This document shows positions 18,927-27,916 of a stretch of DNA of 64,000 bases, one piece after another. Both the position numbers and the translations under genes were made by a program. Numbering within the stretch: position 1 is the first letter of the stretch; each line of letters begins with the position of its first letter. Source of the stretch: Geobacter sp. UBA5735 (GTDB lineage Bacteria > Desulfobacterota > Desulfuromonadia > Geobacterales > Geobacteraceae); contig DIFZ01000046.1 of NCBI GenBank assembly GCA_002419385.1, forward strand, positions 124,001-188,000. Reading direction: 5' to 3'. A model generated the notes under the pieces. That model was not told the DNA's origin. It worked only from the letters and a program-made list of their open reading frames with translations, and did no database searches.

Positions 18927-20096
18927 ATGGCCGATCTTGGAGTCGATATGGAAACAGCTATTCATGAAGCCGCTGCACAGGAGCGGAGTGCTGATTTGGA
19001 GCGGGCTGGCGGAAGACTGGGGAAGCTTGTCGATAACGTCTGCGATGTGATCGGCATGAAGAGAAATCTGAAGGAAATGGCATTCATCTCGGATTTCTGC
19101 CGCATCGTCTCTTCGACACTGATAACGGAAGAAGTGCTCGCGTCTGCTGCCCGCAGGATTTATGATTACTTTCACTACAACCTGCTGGTCGTTTCGCTCC
19201 AGACCGGGACAGAAGAGCTGATCATGGCATTCACTCCACGGAACCTCGACGGCTCACCTGATGATCTCGACACGATTATGGGGAACTATTCGGGGTTGCG
19301 GCCCCATGACGTGAAAGATTACCGTTACCTGGGGCTGGATGCTCCTGCGGGGAGCCTCATGTTCGGCACTACGGACTACCTCGAGCTGCCCATGAACCTG
19401 GGGAGCGTCACGGTATATTCGGAGTTCAACTTCGTCAGCCACTTTTCGGAAAACATGCTCAAGGGGCTGATGGAAATCCTCGGGGCGGCGTTGCGCAATT
19501 CGATCGACTACGGCAAGATCAAGGAACTGTCCATGCGGGACGGATTGACCGGGCTGTTCAACCGGCGCGTGCTCGAAGAGATGCTTGAACTGGAAGGGAG
19601 GAAACGGGAGATTGCGCCGCTCTCGCTCCTCGTGATCGACGTGGACAATTTCAAGCTCATCAACGATACCTACGGCCATCCGGCGGGAGACCTGGTGCTG
19701 CAGATGATTGCGCGCATTCTCCGCGAAAGCACGAGAGGTTCGGATGTGGTCGCGCGAAGCGGGGGAGAGGAGTTTTCGGTTATGCTCCCGTCAGTTTCCC
19801 CTCTCGGCGCAGTGGAGATCGGGGAAAGGATCAGGAACAGACTGTCCCGTGCGACGGTCACCTATAACGGGAAGCAGATACAGGTCACTGCCAGTGTCGG
19901 CATTTCCCACCGGTCAGCCAAGGCTCCATGCACCATGCGAGAGCTGGTCACCCATGCGGACCAGGCGCTCTATGACGCGAAAAGGACGGGCAAGAACCGG
20001 GTGCGTGTTTACCAGGCGAAAACCGGCGCCGGAAAAGGCGAAGCCGGCAATGGCGGAGAGAAGCTGCTGGAAGCGGGAATAACGCGGGTCAAGTGA
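18927..20096 (+). CDS. GGDEF diguanylate cyclase with N-terminal GAF-like domain
   Basis: A 389-residue soluble protein. Residues about 55-195 resemble a GAF-type sensor domain; the GGDEF domain follows with the active-site GGEEF at 279-283 and the product-inhibition I-site RGSD at 270-273, five residues upstream. Both sites are intact, so it should make cyclic di-GMP and be feedback-inhibited. The ATG at 18927 has GAGG six bases upstream; a TTG further up is unlikely. It faces the HDOD/Che cluster across a shared terminator, which suggests but does not prove a functional link. Confidence 0.9.
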   Translation: MADLGVDMETAIHEAAAQERSADLERAGGRLGKLVDNVCDVIGMKRNLKEMAFISDFCRIVSSTLITEEVLASAARRIYDYFHYNLLVVSLQTGTEELIMAFTPRNLDGSPDDLDTIMGNYSGLRPHDVKDYRYLGLDAPAGSLMFGTTDYLELPMNLGSVTVYSEFNFVSHFSENMLKGLMEILGAALRNSIDYGKIKELSMRDGLTGLFNRRVLEEMLELEGRKREIAPLSLLVIDVDNFKLINDTYGHPAGDLVLQMIARILRESTRGSDVVARSGGEEFSVMLPSVSPLGAVEIGERIRNRLSRATVTYNGKQIQVTASVGISHRSAKAPCTMRELVTHADQALYDAKRTGKNRVRVYQAKTGAGKGEAGNGGEKLLEAGITRVK

Positions 20097-20130
20097 GGTC
20101 CGCATTGGCAGGCAAGCCGTCGCGAAAAGG

Positions 20131-20154
20131 AAAAGGGTCCGGATGGACCCTTTT
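20131..20154. terminator. Bidirectional intrinsic terminator
   Basis: AAAAGGGTCC-GGAT-GGACCCTTTT is a perfect 10-base stem with a 4-base loop. The A-run on one side and T-run on the other let it work in both directions, between the converging diguanylate cyclase gene and the minus-strand HDOD gene. Confidence 0.8.
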
Positions 20155-20168
20155 CGAGCTTTCTGAGG

Positions 20169-21026
20169 CTAAGCCGCTGCTGTCAGAGAGCTTTTGTCAG
20201 CTTCATAAGCCTCCCGGAAGTCTTCGAGCAGACGGTTTATGGTATCTTCCTCCATGCCGAGGAAGTTTGCCGGCTTGGAGTCTGTGATCGTGATCGTATC
20301 GTCGGGATACCGTTGCCCGATTCCCAGTTTCAGGCAGAAGAGGTCTGCCATTCCCACGACCGCTGTCAGATGGAGCAGGGACAGGTCGCTCAGGTCGGAA
20401 AATGCGAACGTATGGTGCCGCAGGACCGTTTCAGTGAGGGAGTCGGGAAAATTCCATTTCTGGATGACCAGGGCGCCGACTTCTTCGTGAGTGAAGGAAT
20501 AGACGCCCTTTTCCGCTTCGCTGAAGCCAATCTCTTCATTGTAGCAGCGTTCCATTACCAGCTGGAATTTGGACCGGTCATGGCTGTTCATGATGACTTT
20601 GCCGATGTCGTGGAACAGTCCGGCGAGAAACGCGTCTTCCTGGTCCACGCCGGCGACCTTTCCCGCGATCAATCTGGCTGCCAGCCCTGCTCCGAACGAA
20701 TGTTCCCAGAGCATCTTTTCCGTGAGGCCGAATGGCTGGTAGACCTGCTTGACCGATGCGGTGACCACGATACTCTTGAGGGTCGAGAAACCCAGGAGAA
20801 CGATTGCTGACGACAGGTTCTGGATTTTTCCCTGGCGGCCGTAAAAAGACGAATTGGATATCTTCAGGACCCGTGCCGCAACTGCCGGGTCTGTCGATAC
20901 CACTTTGGAGATCTCTTCGGCTGTTGCGCGATCGCTTTCGATCAGCTGCATGACCTTGGTGGCCACAACCGGTATGGTCGGCAGGTCTCCCGCTGACATG
21001 ATTGTTGTTTCCAGCTCACTGTTCAT
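20169..21026 (-). CDS. HDOD domain protein, 285 aa
   Basis: A single HDOD domain (HD-related output domain) covers nearly the whole protein, from LPTIPVVATKVMQLIES near residue 15 through the HD-like motif GLFHDIGK. HDOD proteins act as output or scaffold modules in bacterial signalling and usually lack demonstrated phosphohydrolase activity. The ATG has a GAGG nine bases upstream. It is the last gene of the minus-strand Che cluster, 102 bases downstream of cheB, and a paralogous HDOD gene sits on the other side of cheB. Confidence 0.88.
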   Translation of the reverse strand: MNSELETTIMSAGDLPTIPVVATKVMQLIESDRATAEEISKVVSTDPAVAARVLKISNSSFYGRQGKIQNLSSAIVLLGFSTLKSIVVTASVKQVYQPFGLTEKMLWEHSFGAGLAARLIAGKVAGVDQEDAFLAGLFHDIGKVIMNSHDRSKFQLVMERCYNEEIGFSEAEKGVYSFTHEEVGALVIQKWNFPDSLTETVLRHHTFAFSDLSDLSLLHLTAVVGMADLFCLKLGIGQRYPDDTITITDSKPANFLGMEEDTINRLLEDFREAYEADKSSLTAAA

Positions 21027-21128
21027 ACGTAGTACCTCAAAATATTCTGGCTTCGCCTGGATGGCGCCGAAATCAAATATCCATCCGGAAATTCCGGACC
21101 ATACACGATACGGTTTCCAATTCGGAAA

Positions 21129-22214
21129 CTATTTATATGCCCTTTCCGCGATTTTGGCAATCTCGAATCCGATCTGGCTGAGCGGAAGGATCACGTCTGC
21201 AACCCCGCCTTCCGCACACGCTCTCGGCATGCCATAGATGGTCGAGGATTCTTCGTCCTGCACCAGGCTTACTCCGCCTTTGCTCTTGAGATGCTGCATT
21301 CCTTTGAACCCGTCATTTCCCATTCCCGTCAGGATAACGCCAAGCGCTGATCCGCCGCAGGCGTCGGCAAGGGATGTCATCATGAGGTCGATTGACGGGA
21401 CATAGGTGTATTTGGGGTATTCGCCGATGGGAACGGGATGGACGATTATTCCTCCCGGCCGGCGATTAAGCATTGTATGCATACCGCCGGGTGCAATCAG
21501 CGCCGTGCCCGGCTTGAGAATATCGCCTTCTGCCGCTTCCTTGATCGTGATGGAGCATTTGGCGTTTAGGCGCTCCGCATACGGCCCTGTAAAGGCCTTC
21601 GGCATATGTATTGCCACAATTATCCCATAGGGGAAGTTGACAGGTATGCGGGACAGCACTTCCTGCAGTGCTACCGGGCCCCCGGTAGAGGCCCCGATAG
21701 CTACGTAACTTACTCTGGCATTGGGAATTCTTGCTTCGGTTACCTTTCTTACGACCGAAACCTGGCGGCCGGGAAGGGCGGCGGCTCTGCGAATGCCGGC
21801 CGACCGGACTGCTCCCTTGACCTTGCGCAGTATTTCTTCGCGGAAGATGCTTTGCGCCTGGGTGGAATCGGTTATGTTTTTTGGGATGTAATCAACCGCA
21901 CCGGCTTCCAGTGCGTCGAAGGTGGCCTTGGCCCCCTCGTTGGTCAGGGTGGAGACCATGATTACCCTGGTGGGTTCCTTGGCCATTATCTGCTTCAGGG
22001 CGGTGATGCCGTCCATTACCGGCATTTCAACGTCCATGGTTACCAAGTCCGGCTTCAGTTCCATGGCCTTGCGGACGCCTTCGGCGCCGTTGACCGCAGT
22101 TCCGATAACCTCGATGTCCGGATCCTGGTCAAGGATGCGCCGTATTGCCATACGCATGAAGGATGAGTCGTCAACGACCAGAACGCGGATTCTTCGGTCC
22201 TTGCTGGGGATCAT
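21129..22214 (-). CDS. cheB: Chemotaxis response regulator protein-glutamate methylesterase CheB
   Basis: 361 residues with an N-terminal receiver (phospho-acceptor Asp61 in TMDVEMPVMDG) and a C-terminal methylesterase domain with the catalytic Ser176 (GASTGG), His203 and Asp301 (GMGNDG). It removes methyl groups from, and deamidates, chemoreceptor glutamates, counteracting CheR. The two domains are joined by a linker near residues 125-165. It sits between two HDOD genes, six bases after the upstream one, so it is clearly co-transcribed. No chemoreceptor gene is present in the window. Confidence 0.95.
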   Translation of the reverse strand: MIPSKDRRIRVLVVDDSSFMRMAIRRILDQDPDIEVIGTAVNGAEGVRKAMELKPDLVTMDVEMPVMDGITALKQIMAKEPTRVIMVSTLTNEGAKATFDALEAGAVDYIPKNITDSTQAQSIFREEILRKVKGAVRSAGIRRAAALPGRQVSVVRKVTEARIPNARVSYVAIGASTGGPVALQEVLSRIPVNFPYGIIVAIHMPKAFTGPYAERLNAKCSITIKEAAEGDILKPGTALIAPGGMHTMLNRRPGGIIVHPVPIGEYPKYTYVPSIDLMMTSLADACGGSALGVILTGMGNDGFKGMQHLKSKGGVSLVQDEESSTIYGMPRACAEGGVADVILPLSQIGFEIAKIAERAYK

Positions 22215-22220
22215 GTGTGG

Positions 22221-23123
22221 TTACCTTTTTATCATGCCTTCGAAGAGCGAATTGACCAGGTCCTCGATTTCCGGTACACGCTCATCAAGTTCGTAGCAGA
22301 ATCGTTCCACATCGAGATCGGCGAATGCGGGCGAAAAGGATTTGAGAATTTCCCATGCCGGTTCTTCGGCAAGGTTGAAGCTGACCCATTCCCTGCCGCC
22401 ATAATCCAGGTGGCGGACGGAGCAGAAGAGGTCGGCAAGGTTGACGATGGCCGCGAGCGCAGGGTCGTGGGACGCGCTCGACGGGGAATGATGGTTGGCG
22501 ATGACATCGCAGTACTCAGCAGGGAAGTTCCAGTTCCTGGCCAGGCAAAAACCGATTTCGCAGTGGGTGGTACCCAGGAGCTTCAATTCGGTATCGACGA
22601 AGTTTCCGGACGTTCCCTTTATTTCGTCGACAACCTTCTGGAAACCGTCTTTCAGGTAGTAGCTGAGGAACACTTCTCCGATATCGTGCACTATCCCGAC
22701 GATGTAAGACTTTTCGATTTCCGGATAGCGGATGCGCTGGGCGATTATCTTGGCGACGACGCCGACTCCGAACGAATGTTCCCAGAATGTCTTGATATCG
22801 AAAACCCCGTTTTTTCCTTCGAAGGCGTCGATTATCGAGCACGTAAGGGCGATATGGCGGATCTGGCGAAAGCCCAGGTAGATCAGCGCCCGTTTGAGCG
22901 ACTTTATTTCGTGCAGCGGTTTGAAGAACGGCGAGTTTACGATCTTGATCACACGCGAGGCCATAACCTGGTCAACAAGAATGGTTTCCGCCAGTTCTTC
23001 CAGTTCGACGTCCGGTTTGTCAAACAAGTCCAGGACCTTCGTGGCAATCTCGGGTATGGTGGGGAGTTCGTGGATTCCCTTGACCAGCTGCCGCGCTTTT
23101 TCCAGTTTGCCGTCCTTGTGCAC
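22221..23123 (-). CDS. HDOD domain protein, 300 aa
   Basis: A second single-domain HDOD protein, with ELPTIPEIATKVLDLFD near residue 18 and the HD-like VGIVHDIGE in the second half. It is similar in layout to the 285-residue HDOD protein two genes downstream but clearly diverged. Translation starts at a GTG with a strong GAGGAGGAG site. It is squeezed between cheR (18 bases) and cheB (6 bases), an arrangement that implies a role in the same pathway, perhaps as an output or an adaptor; its partner is unknown. Confidence 0.88.
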   Translation of the reverse strand: MHKDGKLEKARQLVKGIHELPTIPEIATKVLDLFDKPDVELEELAETILVDQVMASRVIKIVNSPFFKPLHEIKSLKRALIYLGFRQIRHIALTCSIIDAFEGKNGVFDIKTFWEHSFGVGVVAKIIAQRIRYPEIEKSYIVGIVHDIGEVFLSYYLKDGFQKVVDEIKGTSGNFVDTELKLLGTTHCEIGFCLARNWNFPAEYCDVIANHHSPSSASHDPALAAIVNLADLFCSVRHLDYGGREWVSFNLAEEPAWEILKSFSPAFADLDVERFCYELDERVPEIEDLVNSLFEGMIKR

Positions 23124-23141
23124 TGAGCTCCTCCTCTACCG

Positions 23142-23975
23142 CTATTTCTTGTAGGCAAATCCCCCGGGAAAATGGACGGTCTTGAACTTGTCGCTCACAC
23201 CGTGAAGCGATTCGGACTGTCCGACGAAGAAGTAGCCATAGGGTTGCAAATTATTGTAGAAATGCTGCACGACCTTGGACTTGGATGCAGTGTCGAAGTA
23301 GATCAACACGTTGGCACAGAAGATGAAGTCGAAGGTCTTCATGAAGATCATCTTGTTGTCATCATACAGGTTAAGGTGCTGGAAGTTGACGAGCTTTTTC
23401 ACTTCCGGTGAAATTACATAGCGCTCGCTGGATTCTTTCCTGAAATATTTGCGCATGTAAAGATCCGGGACATGCCGCACCGAATATGAATTAAAAACGC
23501 CCTCCCTGGCTTTTGCCAGCACTTCGTCATTGATGTCGGTGCCGACGATCTCGAATGTCCACCTGTTGAGGAGCGACTCGCGTCTTTCCAGAAGCACCAT
23601 TGCCAGGGTATATACCTCTTCCCCGGACGATGAACCGGCGCTCCAGATTCTCAGCTTGCGGAAACCGATCTTTTCCTTCGGTGTGGCAACCTCGGGCAGC
23701 AGCTGGTTTTCGAGCGCCTTAAGCTGGGGAGGGTTGCGGAAGAAAAACGTTTCGTTGGTCGTAAGGTCGTTCAGCAGCTGCTTCAGCTCGGCAGAACCGG
23801 CGACGCCGTTCCTCAGAGAGCGGATATACTCGCCGTGCTGCCTGATGGACAGCTTCTCCATCCTTTTTGCCACTCTGCTCTCAACGAAATACTTCTTCTG
23901 AATAGTAAAGAACATGCCGCAGGTGTTATAAATGAAGTCCCTCAATATCTCGAAATCCGCATCGGATAATTTCAT
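23142..23975 (-). CDS. cheR: Chemotaxis protein methyltransferase CheR
   Basis: A 277-residue S-adenosylmethionine-dependent methyltransferase that methylates receptor glutamates. The N-terminal helical domain is followed by the SAM-binding region with RIWSAGSSSGEEVYTLA near residue 110 and the NVLIYFD motif. Length and motifs are normal, with no TPR or other C-terminal fusion. It lies 123 bases downstream of cheA on the same strand. Confidence 0.95.
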   Translation of the reverse strand: MKLSDADFEILRDFIYNTCGMFFTIQKKYFVESRVAKRMEKLSIRQHGEYIRSLRNGVAGSAELKQLLNDLTTNETFFFRNPPQLKALENQLLPEVATPKEKIGFRKLRIWSAGSSSGEEVYTLAMVLLERRESLLNRWTFEIVGTDINDEVLAKAREGVFNSYSVRHVPDLYMRKYFRKESSERYVISPEVKKLVNFQHLNLYDDNKMIFMKTFDFIFCANVLIYFDTASKSKVVQHFYNNLQPYGYFFVGQSESLHGVSDKFKTVHFPGGFAYKK

Positions 23976-24098
23976 GGCAATCCTAAAAATTTCTTCTGTT
24001 ATCGAGTTATGCTGAAGTCAATGCTGAGTTCACAGTGCTGCACTGCCAGCGTAGCACGTGCTGCCGCTGCCTATTTCCAGCGGGAAAGCCCCGGTCGG

Positions 24099-25913
24099 TC
24101 ATGCAGCCCAGGTCCCCATGCTTCCCGATTCCTCCATGTCGATTATTCCTGCCGGATCGACGATGAGCGCCACCCTGCCGTCGCCCATGATAGTCGATCC
24201 GGCAATCCCCGGGGCTTTGGCCAGGTATTTGCCGAGCGATTTGATCGCGACTTCCTGTTGCCCCAGCAGCCTGGAGACGATGAGGCCGATCCTCTTTTCG
24301 GCGACCCCGATGATGACCACATAGCTCTGTTCCACGGAGGATTCTGATTCCTTGACTCCGAACAGCTTCTGCAGGCGGAGCAGGGGGAGAACGGAATCTC
24401 TGAGTTTCAGCACTTCCTGTCCGCCGACCTGATGGAAGGAACTGGTTTCCACTTTCAGGGTCTCGAGGACCGCTGCCAGAGGTATGGAGTATACCTCGTT
24501 TTCCACGTCGACCAGCAGTGACTGGATAATGGCCAGTGTGAGGGGCAGTTTGAGGATGAACTCGGAGCCTTTTCCCACTTCGCTCCTGATCTCGATGATG
24601 CCGTTGAGCTTTCTTATGTTCGTCTTTACAACGTCCATGCCAACACCGCGACCTGAGACGTCGGTGGCTTTTTCCTTGGTCGAGAATCCGGGAAGGAAGA
24701 CCAGGTCGAGAATTTCCTTGCCGGACATTCCGGCCAGTTGCTCCTCGGTGACCAGCCCCTTGTCGAGTGCTTTCTTCGCCAGCTTATCCGGGTCGATTCC
24801 CTTGCCGTCGTCTCTGATGCTGATGATGATGTTGTTGCCTTCATGGGTTGCCGACAGCACGACATTGCCGCTGCGGGGCTTGCCGGCTGCCACGCGCTCC
24901 TCGGGACTTTCCACACCGTGATCGAGGGCATTGCGTATGAGATGGATGAGCGGGTCGCCTATTTCATCGACGACGGACCTGTCCAGCTCGGTTTCTTCGC
25001 CGATGATCTCCAGGTTGACCTCCTTGCCCAGGTCGCGGGACAGGTTCCTGACGATTCGCGGGAATTTCTTGAACACCTTTTCCACCGGTATCATGCGGAT
25101 CTTCAGCACCTGCATCTGCAATTCGGAGGTGACGAAGTCGATGCGCTTTGCCAGCTTGCTGAATTCTTCGCCGAAGGTAACGATGTTTTCCCTGGACTGG
25201 TAATCAATGTTCATCTGGAGGACCCTGTTGCGCTCAAGGACGATTTCGCCGACCTGGTTCATCAGGTCATCAAGGCGTTTTACGTCGATCCGCACAGTGG
25301 TGTTATCGGACAGCTCTTCGCCCCGAGGTGGCGCGGTCTTGGCCTGGGCAGGTTTGGGCGCCGACGGCTCAGGTGATGCAACCGTTTCAGCTGTGCGGGG
25401 TTCCTGAGCAGGAGAGGTGCTTTCCGGCGCTTCGCAGGTTTTAACGGGGGGGTGCGTTCCGTTTCCCGATGAGTCGTCGGCTCGTGTCGTCTCCATGGGG
25501 AGAACGGTCGATTCACGAAACGTATCCGATATGTAGGGGATCAGCTTGTTGATGATTTCATCCAGTTCCCGTTCGACGATCTCGCCGTTGCGTATGTCAT
25601 TGACGAGGAGCTTGATGTGATCAACGGCTTCCAGGATCACGTCCATGGTTTCTGGCGTCACCTTGAGCTCATCTTTGCGCAGACGATTCAGGACATCCTC
25701 GGTCTTGTGCGTAATTTTGACCAGGAGATCAAAGCCCAGAAAGCTGGATGCGCCTTTGACCGTATGGATCGAGCGGAAGATGCCGTTCAGAAGGTCCATT
25801 TCTTCAGGCATCTTTTCAAGGGCGACCAGGTCGTCGTCCAGTTTTTCCAGCAGTTCGGCAGTCTCGGTCAAAAAACCTTCCAGAAGTTCCTGGTCTTCAC
25901 ACAGTAGTGCCAT
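24099..25913 (-). CDS. cheA: Chemotaxis histidine kinase CheA, without a recognisable P2 domain
   Basis: 604 residues. P1 (Hpt) carries the phospho-acceptor His50 in SIHTVKG. Residues about 135-205 are a Pro/Ala/Glu-rich low-complexity linker where the CheY/CheB-binding P2 domain normally sits; I see no P2. P3 dimerisation begins near 212, followed by the P4 kinase domain (HLIRNALDHG, DDGKGID, GRGVGMD) and a CheW-like P5. It should phosphorylate CheB and possibly an unlinked CheY, driven by receptor arrays with CheW. Without P2, phosphotransfer would have to occur directly from P1. cheW lies 64 bases upstream. Confidence 0.95.
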   Translation of the reverse strand: MALLCEDQELLEGFLTETAELLEKLDDDLVALEKMPEEMDLLNGIFRSIHTVKGASSFLGFDLLVKITHKTEDVLNRLRKDELKVTPETMDVILEAVDHIKLLVNDIRNGEIVERELDEIINKLIPYISDTFRESTVLPMETTRADDSSGNGTHPPVKTCEAPESTSPAQEPRTAETVASPEPSAPKPAQAKTAPPRGEELSDNTTVRIDVKRLDDLMNQVGEIVLERNRVLQMNIDYQSRENIVTFGEEFSKLAKRIDFVTSELQMQVLKIRMIPVEKVFKKFPRIVRNLSRDLGKEVNLEIIGEETELDRSVVDEIGDPLIHLIRNALDHGVESPEERVAAGKPRSGNVVLSATHEGNNIIISIRDDGKGIDPDKLAKKALDKGLVTEEQLAGMSGKEILDLVFLPGFSTKEKATDVSGRGVGMDVVKTNIRKLNGIIEIRSEVGKGSEFILKLPLTLAIIQSLLVDVENEVYSIPLAAVLETLKVETSSFHQVGGQEVLKLRDSVLPLLRLQKLFGVKESESSVEQSYVVIIGVAEKRIGLIVSRLLGQQEVAIKSLGKYLAKAPGIAGSTIMGDGRVALIVDPAGIIDMEESGSMGTWAA

Positions 25914-25977
25914 CTTCAGCTCCTTTAGTTCGAACTCAATGGTCCCGAAGGCCGTTCAAGTCCCTCATGCCCGCACG

Positions 25978-26475
25978 TTACAATGTCGAGCTGATCAGGG
26001 ATTCCCGTTCCGACTGGGAGAATACCCGTTCGAGGTCGAGCAGCACCAGAAGACGGTCTGCGCGGTTGATTACCCCTGAAAGATACTCCTGTTCAACGCC
26101 GCCGTTGACGACAGCAGGAGGCGGCTGGATTTCCCCGGCTGCTACCCGTATGACCTCGGAGACCGCGTCGACAATGAATCCCATTAATTCGCCGTCGACA
26201 TCCATGACAATGATCCGGGTCTGCTTGTCGTGGTCCTTATCGGAAAGCGAAAATTTTTTGCGCAGCGAGATGATGGGGATGACCTTGCCCCTCAGATTGA
26301 TCACGCCTTCAACGTAATAGGGCGTGTTGGGGACCCTCGTCACGTTTGACATGCGGATGATTTCCCTGACTTTCAGCACGTAAACGCCGTACTCTTCCCG
26401 GTCCAGATTGAAACTTACGAGTTGGATGAGTTCGGCCTGGGATTCTTCAGCCTTGATGGTTGCTGCAGTTGCCAT
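25978..26475 (-). CDS. cheW: Chemotaxis coupling protein CheW
   Basis: A 165-residue single CheW domain (from QLVSFNLDREEYGVYVLKVREI near residue 19) that couples receptors to CheA. The longer open frame adds 27 residues with no similarity; the ATG chosen is preceded by AAGGGAG. It is the first gene of the minus-strand Che cluster. The 300-base gap upstream contains an AT-rich stretch around 26585-26606 and a hairpin near 26736, but no convincing promoter. Confidence 0.93.
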   Translation of the reverse strand: MATAATIKAEESQAELIQLVSFNLDREEYGVYVLKVREIIRMSNVTRVPNTPYYVEGVINLRGKVIPIISLRKKFSLSDKDHDKQTRIIVMDVDGELMGFIVDAVSEVIRVAAGEIQPPPAVVNGGVEQEYLSGVINRADRLLVLLDLERVFSQSERESLISSTL

Positions 26476-26723
26476 AGTTGGAATCTCCCTTGAAAGAGTT
26501 TTTCTGCCGACACCGGTCAGGAAGCAGCCTGAATGAAGAAGGCTGGTTGGGGGCACGCCCTTTTACTTTCTCTTCGGTCGACGGGGCAAAAAATTTAAAA
26601 AAAAATGGTTCATTTCTTTCGACCCGGGCATTCATCCTGCGACGAGGTTTTTTTGACGTATGACATGAATCAATTGTTCTGGAGAATGAGGCCGGAAAAG
26701 TGAGGCAGGTGTCGAGGGAGGCC

Positions 26724-26748
26724 GGAGACGGGGCGCTGCCCCGTCTCC
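26724..26748 (-). terminator. GC-rich hairpin downstream of the FIST gene
   Basis: GGAGACGGGGC and GCCCCGTCTCC form a perfect 11-base stem with a 3-base loop, beginning 28 bases past the FIST stop codon. There is no U-tract on either strand, so it may act as an RNA 3'-end stabiliser or a weak terminator instead of a classical one. Confidence 0.4.
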
Positions 26749-26775
26749 GTAAGATTGTTGCAAGGCTGCAGGACA

Positions 26776-27882
26776 CTACTTAAATACGAGCATGGTTGCA
26801 GTCTGATTGATATGGCCGATATATTGTTCGCCGTAGGAGCTGAAGCCTATGGTGGGGACATCGGAGAATATTTTACCGTAGTCATCGCTGAGCTGCTTCT
26901 GGTCAAGCTCCAGGGTCCGCAGGATGCAGTTGATGTTGATGATCCCGGAAATGGAACCCAGATCCTGCTTGGCATGCGCAACGGCTTGCCTGGTGTCGTC
27001 GATTATGTCGGTCGATTCAAGCAGGGAAAGTTCCATCCCCTCGGTCACGCCGCAATAGAACAGCATGCTGCTGCCCTTGATGCGCTGAGGGCTCCTGACG
27101 AACGGCACACCGTCGATGAGCAGGCCGACAGGGTTGTGCATGAAGCGGTTCGGCGCTTCTTCCACGTCAACGCCCAACACCTCTGCATAAGCCTGTGCAG
27201 CGGGCTTGTCGTTGAATTCGATGACCTCGCGGTTTTCTTCGTTGGCTTTCGTCACCACAAGCTTTTTGCCGAGGTCGCAGAAGCTCTGGGTCTTGATGAA
27301 CGTAAAGGGGACGCCGGGTTTCAGTACTGCGAGGACCGCGGCATTGGAAAAGCTTTTGCCGTTTGCGAAAACATGGGTTGCTTCGAATTTCAGGTCGTCG
27401 CCTGCGGATCCGCCTATAAAGGTGACATTGGTGAGATCGCCGATCTTGTCGATAAGCTTCTCTTCCGCGCCGCTCAGTCCGTCGACGAAAATCATGCCCA
27501 CGTATTTGGCGGGATCCATCTCAGCCATCGGAGACTTGAAATGACCTTCGAAAGCGGTAAAGGCTTTTCTCACGCTGTTTTCATTTTTCGGATTCTCGAC
27601 GACTTCTATCTTGACATCATTTACGGCGGTCGCATCGAATGCCATTGCAACCAGGGAGTTTTTGAGCATCTTGCCGCTCACTATTTCGCCGGAGGTGGTG
27701 CAGCCGAAAACCTGTGCGCCGGGGAATGCGTTCTGAACCTTCTGGCTGATAATGTTGGGCGCCAGTCGCGGCGACGAAAAGAAGACCAGGAGTTTCGTAT
27801 CGAAAGCGCCGATCTGGGACTTGAGATCCTGAATTACCTCATCGCTTGTACCTTTTGTCGAATATGCGGTCTTGATATACAT
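26776..27882 (-). CDS. FIST domain signal-transduction protein, 368 aa
   Basis: The protein consists of a FIST_N and a FIST_C domain with no kinase, cyclase or receptor part. FIST (F-box and intracellular signal transduction) domains are thought to sense small ligands, possibly amino acids. The N-terminus (AYSTKGTSDEVIQDL) and the FGCTTSGEI motif near residue 78 are typical. The ATG has AGGAG 10 bases upstream. It lies 34 bases downstream of a 63-residue protein gene and is followed by the Che cluster on the same strand, so it is a plausible cytoplasmic sensor input for CheA-CheW; that link is inference. Confidence 0.85.
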   Translation of the reverse strand: MYIKTAYSTKGTSDEVIQDLKSQIGAFDTKLLVFFSSPRLAPNIISQKVQNAFPGAQVFGCTTSGEIVSGKMLKNSLVAMAFDATAVNDVKIEVVENPKNENSVRKAFTAFEGHFKSPMAEMDPAKYVGMIFVDGLSGAEEKLIDKIGDLTNVTFIGGSAGDDLKFEATHVFANGKSFSNAAVLAVLKPGVPFTFIKTQSFCDLGKKLVVTKANEENREVIEFNDKPAAQAYAEVLGVDVEEAPNRFMHNPVGLLIDGVPFVRSPQRIKGSSMLFYCGVTEGMELSLLESTDIIDDTRQAVAHAKQDLGSISGIININCILRTLELDQKQLSDDYGKIFSDVPTIGFSSYGEQYIGHINQTATMLVFK

Positions 27883-27916
27883 ACGTCATGTTCTCCTTTT
27901 GATCGTGAAGTATGGA

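Noticed and set aside
26580..26610. Similar sigma-28-like TAAA signal upstream of cheW on the minus strand
   Set aside because: Spacing to the nearest GACCGA is wrong; the run of A/T explains the match.
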